A stretch of DNA of 64,000 nt. It comes from Polyangium jinanense (lineage in GTDB: Bacteria; Myxococcota; Polyangia; Polyangiales; Polyangiaceae). This document shows positions 49,488 through 59,190 of this stretch, in pieces. The translations under genes and the position numbers were made by a program. Below the pieces are notes generated by a model that saw nothing but the letters and a program-made list of their open reading frames with translations, was not told where the DNA came from and did not search any database. Positions within the stretch are counted from its first letter, which is position 1; the number at the start of each line of letters is the position of its first letter. Location: positions 186,001 to 250,000 of the forward strand of contig NZ_JAGTJJ010000006.1 in NCBI RefSeq assembly GCF_028435365.1, read 5' to 3'.

Positions 49488-49572
49488 TCTCATTTCTGGC
49501 GCCCGCGGATCTCGCGTGAATCGGAGGGGCAATGGGAAGATCGCCCCGTCACCCCATTCACGAGGAGCCTTC

Positions 49573-51963
49573 ATGCAGAGCCGCGTTGCCATCTTCCTTT
49601 TCACCGTCGCGAGCCTCGCGGGCGGCGTCGGATGCGACGCCGAGTCGCAGACGACGAGCGGGAGTTCCAGCAGTGGGACGGGCGGACCGGGCGGACAAGG
49701 CGGCATGGGTCCCGGCGGCGCCGGTGGCACGGGCGGCATCGGCGGGATGGGTCCCGGCGGCGCCGGTGGAATGGGCGGCGAGGGCGGCGCAGGCGGGAGC
49801 GGAGGCGCTGGCGGAAGCGGCGGCGGGAGCGGAGGCGCTGGCGGAAGCGGTGGCGCTGGCGGAAGCGGAGGCGCGGGCGGCGCAGGCGGCATGGGGGCGG
49901 GCGGGATGGCCGGCTCCGGTGGCATGGGCGGCGAGGGCGGCTCCGGTGGAATGGGCGGGGCCGGCGGCATGGGCGGCATGGGCGCAGGCGGCGCGGGTGG
50001 CATGGGCGGCGCGGGTGGCTCCGGCGGCTCGGGCGGCGGCGCCCCGATGTGCGTGACTCCCGCCGATTGCCCCTCGCCCGGCACCCCGTGCATCGTCGCC
50101 ACGTGCGAGGCCGGCGCCTGCGGCACTTCGTTCGTGGCCGCGGGGACGCCCACGGCAAATCAGCACGCCGGCGATTGCCGCGTCGAGCAATGCGATGGTG
50201 CCGGGAGCACGACGAGCGTCGTCGATGCGAACGACATTCCGAACGACGGGAACGTCTGCACGAGCGATCTTTGCGACGCGGGCGTCCCCGTGCATCCGCC
50301 CCTCCCCGCCGATACGGTCTGCAACGCGAATGACGGCAAGCTCTGTGATGGAAGCGGTGCCTGCGTCGAGTGCAACACCGGCCCGCAATGCCCGAGCGGC
50401 GTGTGCATGGGCCACGTTTGCCAGCCGGCGAGCTGCGACGACGGCGTGAAGAACGGCTCGGAGACGGACGTCGATTGCGGCGGCGGAACCTGTTTGCCCT
50501 GCGCCTCGGGGCAGGCCTGCACCACGGCGGCCGATTGCCAGACCGGCGCGTGCATCGGAGGCATCTGCGATGCCCCCGCGGTCGTGAGCACCACGCCGAC
50601 CGACGCGGCGACGGGCGTGGCCGCGGGCGCGACGGTGGCCGTGACGTTCAGCATGCCCATGAATCCGGCGACGCTCGGCGCGCAGACGGACATCGGCCCG
50701 TGCACGGGCACGATCCAGCTCTCGACCGACGATTTCGCCTCGTGCCTCGGCTTCGCCGCCCAGGCGCCCACGATGTCGAACGGCGGCACCGTCGCGACGC
50801 TCGTCCCGGCGCCGGCGCTTTCGTACGGCACGACGTACAAGCTGCGCGTGACCACGGTGGCAGAGGATCCGTATGGGAATGCCCTCGGCGCGGCGTACAC
50901 GCAGATGACGGGCTTTTCGACCGGCGCGCCGCCGCCATCGTGCATCGGCTCCGTGGTGATAAGCCAGGTCTACGGTTATGGGGGCGAGTCCGGTGCGACG
51001 TACTTGAACGATTACATCGAGCTGCACAACCGCGGTAAGACGCCGGTGACCCTGAAAGAGTGGTCGCTGCAATTCGCGTCCGGAAACGGGCTCTTCTACA
51101 CCTCGTCGTACCTGACCAACAAGACGATTCCGCCCGGCGGTTATTTCTTGATCCAGGAGGGTTCCGGGATCGGGAGTTATGGCACCTGGCTCCCGGTGCC
51201 GCCGGACGTCACGCACACCGCCTCGGTCTACAGCGGCAATGGCAAGGTAGCGCTCGTGAGCAGCTACACGCAGGTGACCGGCGGTTGCCCCCTTGGCAAC
51301 ACGTCGCTCGTCGATTTCATCGGCTATGGGCAGTTCGCGGATTGCTACGAGGATGTGGACAAGGAAGACGCTTTGCCCGGGCCCTATACGGGCGATCCGA
51401 AGAAAGCGGTTTTCCGCGTCGACGACGGTTGCAAGGACACGAACGACAACGGGGCCGATTTCGTGGTCGGCACCGCCGCCCCGCGGAGCACCTACGGCAC
51501 CCCGGCCCACATCTGCGATTGCGGCGCCGACGACGCGACCATGAACGAGTCGGATCTGCCCGCCGAGATCGATGATTGCAATCTGCAATTCCCGACGTCG
51601 CTCACGGTGGCCGCCGGTCAGGCGACGCCGCTCGTCTACGGCCGCGTCTACGAGGCCGACATCACGAATCTGAACGGCGTGAATGCCACGGTGAAGGCCG
51701 AGGTCGGGTACGGCCCGGCCAACGTCAATCCGACGAGCCAGAGCGGCTGGCAATGGTTCCCGGCCACGTTCAACCAGCAATACGGCAACGACGACGAGTA
51801 CCAGCGCTCGTTCACCGCCCCGGCCGCCGGCACCTACCGCTACACCTACCGCGTGAGCCTCGACGGCGGGCGCTGGACCTACTGCGACACGGACGGCGCG
51901 GGCTCGAACCCGGGCCTCAGGTTCGACCCGGCCAAGCTTCCGGTCCTCACCGTCACGCCTTGA
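49573..51963 (+). CDS. Multidomain lipoprotein with lamin-tail domain
   Basis: A 796-residue surface lipoprotein: signal with lipobox GGVGC, a 150-residue Gly-rich linker of GGMGG/GGAGG type, a Cys-rich region with several CNTGPQCPSGVC-like motifs (residues about 160-330), a Big_5-like immunoglobulin domain (VVSTTPTDAATGVAAGATVA), a lamin-tail domain (VVISQVYGYGGESGATYLND, YIELHNRGKTPVTLKEWSLQ, PPGGYFLIQEG), and a C-terminal beta domain (ADITNLNGVNATVKAEVGYG) resembling carbohydrate-binding modules. Lamin-tail domains are common in secreted bacterial nucleases and adhesins; no nuclease domain is attached here. Likely exposed on the cell surface. Confidence 0.88.
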   Translation: MQSRVAIFLFTVASLAGGVGCDAESQTTSGSSSSGTGGPGGQGGMGPGGAGGTGGIGGMGPGGAGGMGGEGGAGGSGGAGGSGGGSGGAGGSGGAGGSGGAGGAGGMGAGGMAGSGGMGGEGGSGGMGGAGGMGGMGAGGAGGMGGAGGSGGSGGGAPMCVTPADCPSPGTPCIVATCEAGACGTSFVAAGTPTANQHAGDCRVEQCDGAGSTTSVVDANDIPNDGNVCTSDLCDAGVPVHPPLPADTVCNANDGKLCDGSGACVECNTGPQCPSGVCMGHVCQPASCDDGVKNGSETDVDCGGGTCLPCASGQACTTAADCQTGACIGGICDAPAVVSTTPTDAATGVAAGATVAVTFSMPMNPATLGAQTDIGPCTGTIQLSTDDFASCLGFAAQAPTMSNGGTVATLVPAPALSYGTTYKLRVTTVAEDPYGNALGAAYTQMTGFSTGAPPPSCIGSVVISQVYGYGGESGATYLNDYIELHNRGKTPVTLKEWSLQFASGNGLFYTSSYLTNKTIPPGGYFLIQEGSGIGSYGTWLPVPPDVTHTASVYSGNGKVALVSSYTQVTGGCPLGNTSLVDFIGYGQFADCYEDVDKEDALPGPYTGDPKKAVFRVDDGCKDTNDNGADFVVGTAAPRSTYGTPAHICDCGADDATMNESDLPAEIDDCNLQFPTSLTVAAGQATPLVYGRVYEADITNLNGVNATVKAEVGYGPANVNPTSQSGWQWFPATFNQQYGNDDEYQRSFTAPAAGTYRYTYRVSLDGGRWTYCDTDGAGSNPGLRFDPAKLPVLTVTP

Positions 51964-52687
51964 TGATCGACATCTGGCGCAGCAGGATCTCCCCCAGCAG
52001 GCGCTCGAGCCGCTGACGGAACCCGCTCTCCCTGCCCGGCGGCGGCGCTGGAAGAGCCTCGAGACAAGCTGTCACATGCGCGCGAGCTTCCTCGCATCGT
52101 CCGAGATCCAGGAGGCTCCGTCCGATGAAATAACCTGCGATCCGCAGAAGCCGGCTTTCGGTGCGGCCTTGCGGCATCTGCTCGACGGCTCGGCATAACC
52201 GCTCGGCGAAGTCGAGCGCTTCCAGGGGCTCTCCGAAGTCCAGCAAGAACTCACAGAGCCCGAGGTGCCTGTCGTCGACACGGCTCGTGGTGGAATCGCC
52301 TTGGCTCCACGCCTGCACGGCTCGACGCACGAGGGCAAGGGCCTCGTCACGGTGACCCATGGCCTGCTTGTAGATGGCCAGGTCCGCGGCCACGGCGACG
52401 ATGTAGCGACCCTCGGCCGGAGGAGACGTGCCTGCCAGCCGAAGGGCCCGTTCGCCCAGAGCCACGGCCTCGGCCCAGTCACCCGGTTCGTCTTCTTGCC
52501 ACGCGGAGAACGTTTGAAAGACCCAGAGAAGACAAGGCCGCAGCTCGGGGGCATCCGGGCCGTAGCGTTGCTCTGCGAGGAGGACGGCCTGGCGAAAGAC
52601 TTCCCTCGCGCGCACGAGCTCCTTGGCTCGGAAGAGGGATTGCCCTCGAGCCATGAGCTCGCGCAGGTCGGGATCCTCGATGGGCAT
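51953..52687 (-). CDS. Tetratricopeptide-like protein, unassigned
   Basis: A 244-residue soluble protein starting at ATG 52687, with GGAGAAGG upstream. It is almost entirely helical, with repeated pairs such as LMARGQSLFRAKELVRAREV, ALGERALRLAGTSPPAEGRY, ALALVRRAVQAWSQGD and LDLGRCEEARAHVTACLEAL, consistent with TPR repeats that lie near the consensus A-x-x-x-Y/F spacing. No catalytic part. It overlaps the convergent lamin-tail lipoprotein gene by 11 bp. Confidence 0.75.
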   Translation of the reverse strand: MPIEDPDLRELMARGQSLFRAKELVRAREVFRQAVLLAEQRYGPDAPELRPCLLWVFQTFSAWQEDEPGDWAEAVALGERALRLAGTSPPAEGRYIVAVAADLAIYKQAMGHRDEALALVRRAVQAWSQGDSTTSRVDDRHLGLCEFLLDFGEPLEALDFAERLCRAVEQMPQGRTESRLLRIAGYFIGRSLLDLGRCEEARAHVTACLEALPAPPPGRESGFRQRLERLLGEILLRQMSIIKA

Positions 52688-52754
52688 GGGCTGGCCTTCT
52701 CCTGTATCAAGGATGGCAGGGGGCGCGCGAGTCATCCTCCGCGCCCCGAAGCCC

Positions 52755-53312
52755 ATGAGCCCTTTCTCCCACGTCATCGGCGTCGACGACGCGCCCTTCC
52801 CGCGCGCGCACCGCGGCGACGTGCCGATCGTGGGCGTCGCGTTCGCCGGAACGAGGCTCGAAGGTGTGCTCTCCTCGAAGGTGCGGCGCGACGGCGCGAA
52901 CGCCACGGATGTCCTCGCCTCGATGATCAGCCGCTCGCGCTTCGCCGCGCATACACGGCTCGTGATGATGGAAGGCATCGCGCTCGCGGGCTTCAACGTG
53001 GTCGACATCCACGCCCTCGCCGCGCGGCTCGGCATGGCCGTGCTGGTCGTGTCGAAGCGCGAGCCGAACGTCCCGGCCGTGCGGCACGCGCTGCTCGAAA
53101 AGGTCCGCGGCGGCGCCCGGAAATGGAAGCTCGTCGAGAAGGCGGGGCCGATGGAGCCGTGCGCCGACCTCTTCATCCAGCGCGCGGGCCTCGGCATGGA
53201 CGAGGCCACGGCGGTGATCCGACGGCTCGCCGTCCACGGTCGCCTCCCCGAGCCCGTCCGGGTCGCGCACCTCGTCGCCAGTACGCTCGCGGTCCCCGGC
53301 GCGATTGACTAG
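52755..53312 (+). CDS. DUF99 protein (endonuclease V/dU-like)
   Basis: A 185-residue protein of the DUF99 family: FSHVIGVDDAPFPRAHRGDV, VGVAFAGTRLEGVLSSKVRR, DGANATDVLASMISRSRFAA and IALAGFNVVDIHALAARLGM in order, with GIALAGFNVVDI the most typical motif. The fold resembles endonuclease V, with acidic residues in GVDD and DG positions that could bind metal. The family is commoner in archaea than bacteria, and one archaeal member has been linked to deoxyuridine cleavage as I recall. The ATG at 52755 was chosen, since upstream readings overlap the convergent gene. Followed by the ACT protein 10 bp on. Confidence 0.85.
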   Translation: MSPFSHVIGVDDAPFPRAHRGDVPIVGVAFAGTRLEGVLSSKVRRDGANATDVLASMISRSRFAAHTRLVMMEGIALAGFNVVDIHALAARLGMAVLVVSKREPNVPAVRHALLEKVRGGARKWKLVEKAGPMEPCADLFIQRAGLGMDEATAVIRRLAVHGRLPEPVRVAHLVASTLAVPGAID

Positions 53313-53322
53313 GATGCGCCGC

Positions 53323-53871
53323 ATGACGCAACAAGACGTGTACGTGGTCCTGTCCTGCCTGGGACCCGATCGGCCGGGCCTCGTCGCGGAGGTGACGGAG
53401 TACCTCACCAAGCACGGGGGCAACGTGGAGGACAGCCGCATGGCCATCCTCGGCGCCGAGTTCGGCATCCTCCTGCTCGCCTCGGGTCCCCCGGAAACCG
53501 TGGGCGCCATCGAGAAGGACCTCGGCGAGCTGCAGAAGAGCACGGGCCTCACCGTGCTCGCGCGCCGCACGAAGGCGCCCGAGGAGCACCGGCGCGCCCC
53601 CACGATCCCGTGTGCCGTGACGGCCGAGGCGCTCGATCACGAGGGCATCGTGCGCGCCGTGACGCGGGCGCTCGCGCACGCAGGCGTGAACATCGTGTCG
53701 CTCGAAGCCACCGCGTACGCCGCGCCGGTCACGGGATCGCAGCTTTTCCGCATGGAAGCGCGCATCGACGTGCCCCAGTCGGTCGGCGTGAGCAAGCTGC
53801 GCAAGGCGATGGACGTGGTCGCCGAGGAGCAAAACCTGGAGATCGAGGTTCGCTCGCTCATCAAGTCCTAG
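53323..53871 (+). CDS. Two-ACT-domain protein (GcvR-like)
   Basis: A 182-residue protein with tandem ACT domains: residues 3-85 (YVVLSCLGPDRPGLVAEVTE, YLTKHGGNVEDSRMAILGAE) and 95-178 (EALDHEGIVRAVTRALAHAG, VNIVSLEATAYAAPVTGSQL). The DRPG opening is the ligand-binding loop of amino-acid-binding ACT modules. The arrangement is that of GcvR, the glycine-cleavage repressor accessory factor, but gcvA and the gcv operon are not in the window. It follows the DUF99 gene by 10 bp, so the two are probably cotranscribed; a hairpin terminator lies directly after its stop. Confidence 0.88.
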   Translation: MTQQDVYVVLSCLGPDRPGLVAEVTEYLTKHGGNVEDSRMAILGAEFGILLLASGPPETVGAIEKDLGELQKSTGLTVLARRTKAPEEHRRAPTIPCAVTAEALDHEGIVRAVTRALAHAGVNIVSLEATAYAAPVTGSQLFRMEARIDVPQSVGVSKLRKAMDVVAEEQNLEIEVRSLIKS

Positions 53872-53894
53872 AGCGCCGAAACGTTCGGCGCTCT
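53870..53894 (+). terminator. Hairpin terminator after the ACT-domain gene
   Basis: The perfect 10-bp inverted repeat GAGCGCCGAA / TTCGGCGCTC with a 3-nt loop begins at the stop codon of the ACT gene (53871-53893). A-to-T pairing extends it by one pair. No T-run follows, so termination strength is uncertain, but the position is right. Confidence 0.6.
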
Positions 53895-53952
53895 GCGAGA
53901 TCGCGAAGCGAACTCGCCTCGGGGGTGAATCGGCCGGGCTTTGCCCGGACGA

Positions 53953-53977
53953 GAGGGGGACGCGAGGCGTCCCCCTC
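53953..53977. terminator. Second hairpin in the ACT-bactofilin interval
   Basis: GAGGGGGACGC and GCGTCCCCCTC form an 11-bp stem with a GAG loop, 46 bp upstream of the bactofilin start. It may terminate antisense transcription or stabilise the leader of the bactofilin mRNA. Confidence 0.4.
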
Positions 53978-54022
53978 GGGACGGTTGCTCTTGGGGGTGG
54001 GGGTGGAGTAAGGCACGGAGGC

Positions 54023-54520
54023 ATGGAGCCGCTCTCCGGACAGGATGATCTGCCGCCGCGCGTGGAGGCCTCGGCCGCACAGGCTGGGCATCGGCCCACG
54101 GAGATCAACGCCCTGCTCGGGCGAGGTACCCGCTTCGAGGGCAAGCTCTACTTCGAGGGCCGCGTCCGCCTCGACGGCGACTTCCAGGGCGAGATCCGTG
54201 GCGACGACGTGCTCGTCATCGGCGACGGCGCCCGCGTCTCCGGCGACATCCTTGTCGGCGCGTGCATCGTCACGGGGGGCGAGGTCAACGCGAGCATCCG
54301 CGCCCGCACCGCCATCGAGCTCTACGCCCCCTCCAAGGTCACGGGCGCGCTGCACGCGCCGGCCATCTTCATCGATCGCGGCGTCCAATTCGACGGTACT
54401 TGCAAGATGGCCCCCCTCGACGAGGCCGATACGCGCACGAGCAAGGAAGCGGCGCCGCCTCCCTCGACGCCGGCGCCGCCGACCCCCGCCTCCCCGGCAC
54501 CGCCGGCAGGGCGGGAGTGA
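54023..54520 (+). CDS. Bactofilin
   Basis: A 165-residue polymer-forming cytoskeletal protein. Residues about 28-130 form the bactofilin beta-helix: INALLGRGTRFEGKLYFEGR, VRLDGDFQGEIRGDDVLVIG, DGARVSGDILVGACIVTGGE, ASIRARTAIELYAPSKVTGA and PAIFIDRGVQFDGTCKMA, with the repeated V/I-x-G-x-I pattern of each turn. The N-terminal 25 residues and the Pro/Ala-rich C-terminus are disordered tails as usual. Myxobacterial bactofilins scaffold cell shape and chromosome or envelope assemblies. Only one bactofilin gene is in the window; spacing to neighbours does not suggest an operon. Confidence 0.93.
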   Translation: MEPLSGQDDLPPRVEASAAQAGHRPTEINALLGRGTRFEGKLYFEGRVRLDGDFQGEIRGDDVLVIGDGARVSGDILVGACIVTGGEVNASIRARTAIELYAPSKVTGALHAPAIFIDRGVQFDGTCKMAPLDEADTRTSKEAAPPPSTPAPPTPASPAPPAGRE

Positions 54521-54690
54521 ACGAACTGTCACGCCCCCGCAGGATCCGCGCGCCGGAGAACGCCGCGATCCTCTGAAATCCTGCGGTTTTCGTGGGTCAC
54601 TCCCATCTTCCGACGTGGCCGGCATGCCTCGTGCACTTCGGGAGGGCGACGACGACGACGAATCCACGTTGTCGTTTTCCGGAGACACCC

Positions 54691-55356
54691 ATGATGCTTC
54701 GCCTGCGCCACATCGCCTTCGCGTTGCTCACGACCCTGACCACCCTCGGCGCCGTGCCGAACCTCGCGCGCGCGGGCGATGAAGAAGCCGCGCGGCTCGA
54801 GGCCCGCGGCAAGGCGCAGCGATACACGCAAAAGACGACGGATCCGGAGAGCTCGATCGACACGGGCGGCGCGGCGATCCTGGTGCACGCGCCGATCGAC
54901 GAGGTGCGGCGGATCGTCACGGATTACCGGCACTACGAGAAGGTCATCAAGCCCTTCAAGCAGAGCAAGCTGCTCTCGCGGACGAAGGGCGTGAGCGAGG
55001 TGTACCTGGAGGTGCCGATCCTGCACGGCGCCGCGACGGTCTGGGTCGTGACGAAGATCGGACAGCCTGTCAAAGACGGGAACGAGGAGCGCATCACCGC
55101 GAAGATGGAGCGCGGGAACGTGGACGATTTCCGCGCCACGTGGAGGCTGCGCGCGGTGGACGGGGAGCGGACGATCGTAAAGCTCGAGATCCTCGTCGAC
55201 CCGAAGATGCCCGTGCCCTCGTCGGTGGTGACGCCGGAGCTCTGCACGGCCGCGGACAAGGCCGTCACGGGGGTGCGTGATCAGGCCGAGAAGAACCACG
55301 CGGCGTCCTCGGTCGCGCGCGCCGAGAAGCAGAGCGTCTCCGCCGAGGGCATCTGA
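54691..55356 (+). CDS. Secreted START/SRPBCC-like protein
   Basis: A 221-residue protein with signal peptide (IAFALLTTLTTLGAVPNLARA, cleaved near residue 28) and an SRPBCC-fold domain, residues about 45-185: TGGAAILVHAPIDEVRRIVT, DYRHYEKVIKPFKQSKLLSR, YLEVPILHGAATVWVVTKIG and WRLRAVDGERTIVKLEILVD. That is the pattern of polyketide-cyclase/START-like ligand-binding proteins; the export signal is less common for them and suggests lipid binding in the periplasm. The ATG at 54691 was preferred to starts further up. It converges with the DUF2169 gene with no gap. Confidence 0.85.
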   Translation: MMLRLRHIAFALLTTLTTLGAVPNLARAGDEEAARLEARGKAQRYTQKTTDPESSIDTGGAAILVHAPIDEVRRIVTDYRHYEKVIKPFKQSKLLSRTKGVSEVYLEVPILHGAATVWVVTKIGQPVKDGNEERITAKMERGNVDDFRATWRLRAVDGERTIVKLEILVDPKMPVPSSVVTPELCTAADKAVTGVRDQAEKNHAASSVARAEKQSVSAEGI

Positions 55357-57293
<1,937 letters not shown>

Positions 57294-57297
<4 letters not shown>

Positions 57298-57944
57298 CGA
57301 TCCTTCCGCCGAGCCCTTTGCCGGAGGCCCGGGGGCCGCCGCCGGGGCGCACGGCGGAGCGCTTGCCAGATGCGCTCGGGCAGCTCCCGGGCCGCCTCGT
57401 CGAGGTCGATCTCGGGGGCGCCGGCGAGCCAGCGCCGGGCCGTCTCCGCGACCGGGCCGATGACGAGCATCTCGATCAAGGGCTCGGGCAGGGCCACGAT
57501 GCGGCCGGCCTTCACGTGGGGCCGGAGCCACGCGGAGATGGCGGCGATGCGGTCCTGCTTGGAGGCGGCGATCGTGGCTGCGTGGGCGGGCAGGAAGCTC
57601 GCATACGCCGAGGCATGCACGAAGCGCGCGGACGCGGGCTGCGCGGCGGTGTGTCGCAAGTAGGCCTGCACCAGGGCCGCGACGCCGGCGCGGGCCCCGC
57701 GTACGCCTTCGAGCGAGGCCACGAGATCATCGAGCAGCGCGCCCATGCAGCGGGCATACAACGCGGCGGCGAGGCCGTCGGCATTGCCGAAATGGTGATA
57801 CAGGCTGCCGAGGCTCACCCCGCTCGCGGCCACGACGGCGTGCACGGTGAATGCCTCGTGCCCGCCTTTCGCGAATACGTCGAGCGCCGCATCCAGCAAG
57901 CGCTTCGTCGTATCCTCGCCGCGCTTCTGCTTCGGCGCCATCAA
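57294..57944 (-). CDS. TetR-family transcriptional regulator
   Basis: A 216-residue repressor. The HTH domain TKRLLDAALDVFAKGGHEAF, TVHAVVAASGVSLGSLYHHF matches the TetR consensus including the terminal Y-H-H-F. The C-terminal ligand-binding region is helical (LVASLEGVRGARAGVAALVQ), ending in a basic, Arg/Pro-rich tail. It overlaps the SDR gene by 4 bp on its 5' side and the DUF2169 gene by 4 bp on its 3' side. A 36-bp palindrome in front of the SDR gene is its likely operator, giving autoregulation. Confidence 0.92.
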
Positions 57945-58774
57945 CCCGCCTCACCAAGCCCGGACAGCTTTTGCGCCTGCGCCCAGAGCCCGGCCGCGAG
58001 CGTTTCCTTCCGCGCGACGGGGTGAAGCTCCGTCTCCATGTCGAGGTGATAGTACCTTCCCGTCACACCTTCGAGCGCCGGATCGAGCGCGAGCTTCACG
58101 ACGGGCCGCGCGCCCTCCTCGGGTGATTTCCAAAGCCGCTTCACCACGCGCAAGAGTCCGCCGAGCAGCCCCTTCCGATCCCCGAGCCCCGTGCGAATGA
58201 CGCCCGGATGCAGCGCGAGGATCGTCGGTCCGCGCTCTTTCCACCGCGCCGCGAATCGCGGGACCAAGAGCAAGTTGCAGAGCTTCGTCGTGGGATAGGT
58301 CCCGAGCGGATGAAAGTCGTCCCCGGTGGGCGTTTTTTCGAGATCGGGACGACCCTTCACGTAAATGCCCGCGCTCACCTGCACGACGCGGCTCCGGCTC
58401 TCGACGAGGCGCGCTTCGAGCAGGTGATTGAGCATGAAGGGCGCGAGGTGGTTCACCACGAAGGCCATCTCGAGCCCGTCCTCGTTCAGGGTCCGCTCGC
58501 TCGGCCAGAGCCCCGCATTGTGGATCAACACGTCGATACGCGGACAGGTCGCGAGGATCGCCTCCGCCGTTTCTCGAATGCCACGTTTCGTGGAGAGATC
58601 CCCCCAGACGAGCGTGACCTCCCCAGGCCCCGCGCCGCCGAGCTCGTCACGCGCTCGCTCCCCGCGCTCCCGGTCCCGCGCATGCAGCACCACGCGGCAC
58701 CCGCGCGTGACGAGCTCCCGCGCCACGGCATGCCCGATGCCCCGGTTTCCCCCCGTGACGACGACGGTCTTCAT
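57941..58774 (-). CDS. Short-chain dehydrogenase/reductase
   Basis: A 277-residue NAD(P)-dependent oxidoreductase. Nucleotide-binding motif VVVTGGNRGIGHAVARELVT (TGxxxGIG), DVLIHNAGLW (NNAG-like), catalytic Ser in VVQVSAGIY and Tyr-Lys in YPTTKLCNLL. Arg residues after the second strand suggest NADP. This sequence (HHLAPFMLNHLLEARLVES, PGVIRTGL) resembles retinol-dehydrogenase-like or WW-domain-oxidoreductase-like SDRs; substrate unknown. It is the first gene of the operon with tetR, in front of which lies a palindromic operator. Confidence 0.92.
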   Translation of the reverse strand: MKTVVVTGGNRGIGHAVARELVTRGCRVVLHARDRERGERARDELGGAGPGEVTLVWGDLSTKRGIRETAEAILATCPRIDVLIHNAGLWPSERTLNEDGLEMAFVVNHLAPFMLNHLLEARLVESRSRVVQVSAGIYVKGRPDLEKTPTGDDFHPLGTYPTTKLCNLLLVPRFAARWKERGPTILALHPGVIRTGLGDRKGLLGGLLRVVKRLWKSPEEGARPVVKLALDPALEGVTGRYYHLDMETELHPVARKETLAAGLWAQAQKLSGLGEAG

Positions 58775-58791
58775 ACGCCGAGCGTAGCCCG

Positions 58792-58827
58792 GAACTGGAA
58801 CAAGGTTCTAGAACTTTGTTCCAGTTC
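58792..58827 (-). promoter_or_regulatory. 36-bp palindromic TetR operator
   Basis: Two 18-bp half-sites, GAACTGGAACAAGGTTCT and its complement in the form AGAACTTTGTTCCAGTTC, mirror each other with only one mismatched pair. Centre between 58809 and 58810, 17 bp upstream of the SDR start. Adjacent to a TetR gene cotranscribed with the SDR, it is the probable autoregulatory operator. Confidence 0.75.
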
Positions 58828-58839
58828 TTGCCTGCGCCC

Positions 58840-59187
58840 AGAGGGTGCTCCACGGCGTCGCGCCGGGGTTTCACCCCGGGCCCCACCAGGGGCTGTCCGC
58901 CCCTGGACCCGGACCAGCGCAAGCGCTGGACCCGGGGTCGATGAACTGCGCGATGCGCAGTTCATCGAACAGGCCAGGTCAAGACCAACGACGATCCTGC
59001 CAACCAAGACAGAAGCGTTGACGGTTCAACGGGCCACGCGCCCGTCGCCAGCGTGCAACGCACCTCCATGGTCTTGCCACCGGCCTGTGGGAAGAACTGC
59101 GCATCGCGCAGTTCTTCCCCAAATGGTCCAGGGCTTGCCCTGGCGAACAGCCCCCGCGGGGTCCGGGGCAGAGCCCCGGCGCGGCGC
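58840..59187. repeat. Composite palindromic element, locus B
   Basis: Fills most of the 416-bp gene-free stretch 58775-59190, next to the TetR operator. Order: CCGGGGT-ttc-ACCCCGG (58863-58879); CCAGGGGC-tgtcc-GCCCCTGG (58886-58906); CCAGCGC-aa-GCGCTGG (58914-58929); perfect 13-bp hairpin with stem CGATGAACTGCGC (58939-58967); about 120 bp spacer; perfect 14-bp hairpin with stem GGGAAGAACTGCGC (59089-59119); CCAGGGC-tt-GCCCTGG (59128-59143); CCGGGGC-aga-GCCCCGG (59163-59179). Same ordered design as locus A at 45103-45412, with the two main hairpin types in swapped order. Confidence 0.8.
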
Positions 59188-59190
59188 CGT

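Noticed and set aside
49558..51780. Minus-strand frame of 740 codons opposite to the lamin-tail lipoprotein
   Set aside because: Shadow; the plus strand has signal peptide, Gly linker and lamin-tail motifs.
58840..59187. Insertion sequence
   Set aside because: No transposase frame, no clear target duplication, and hairpin modules rather than a pair of terminal repeats.
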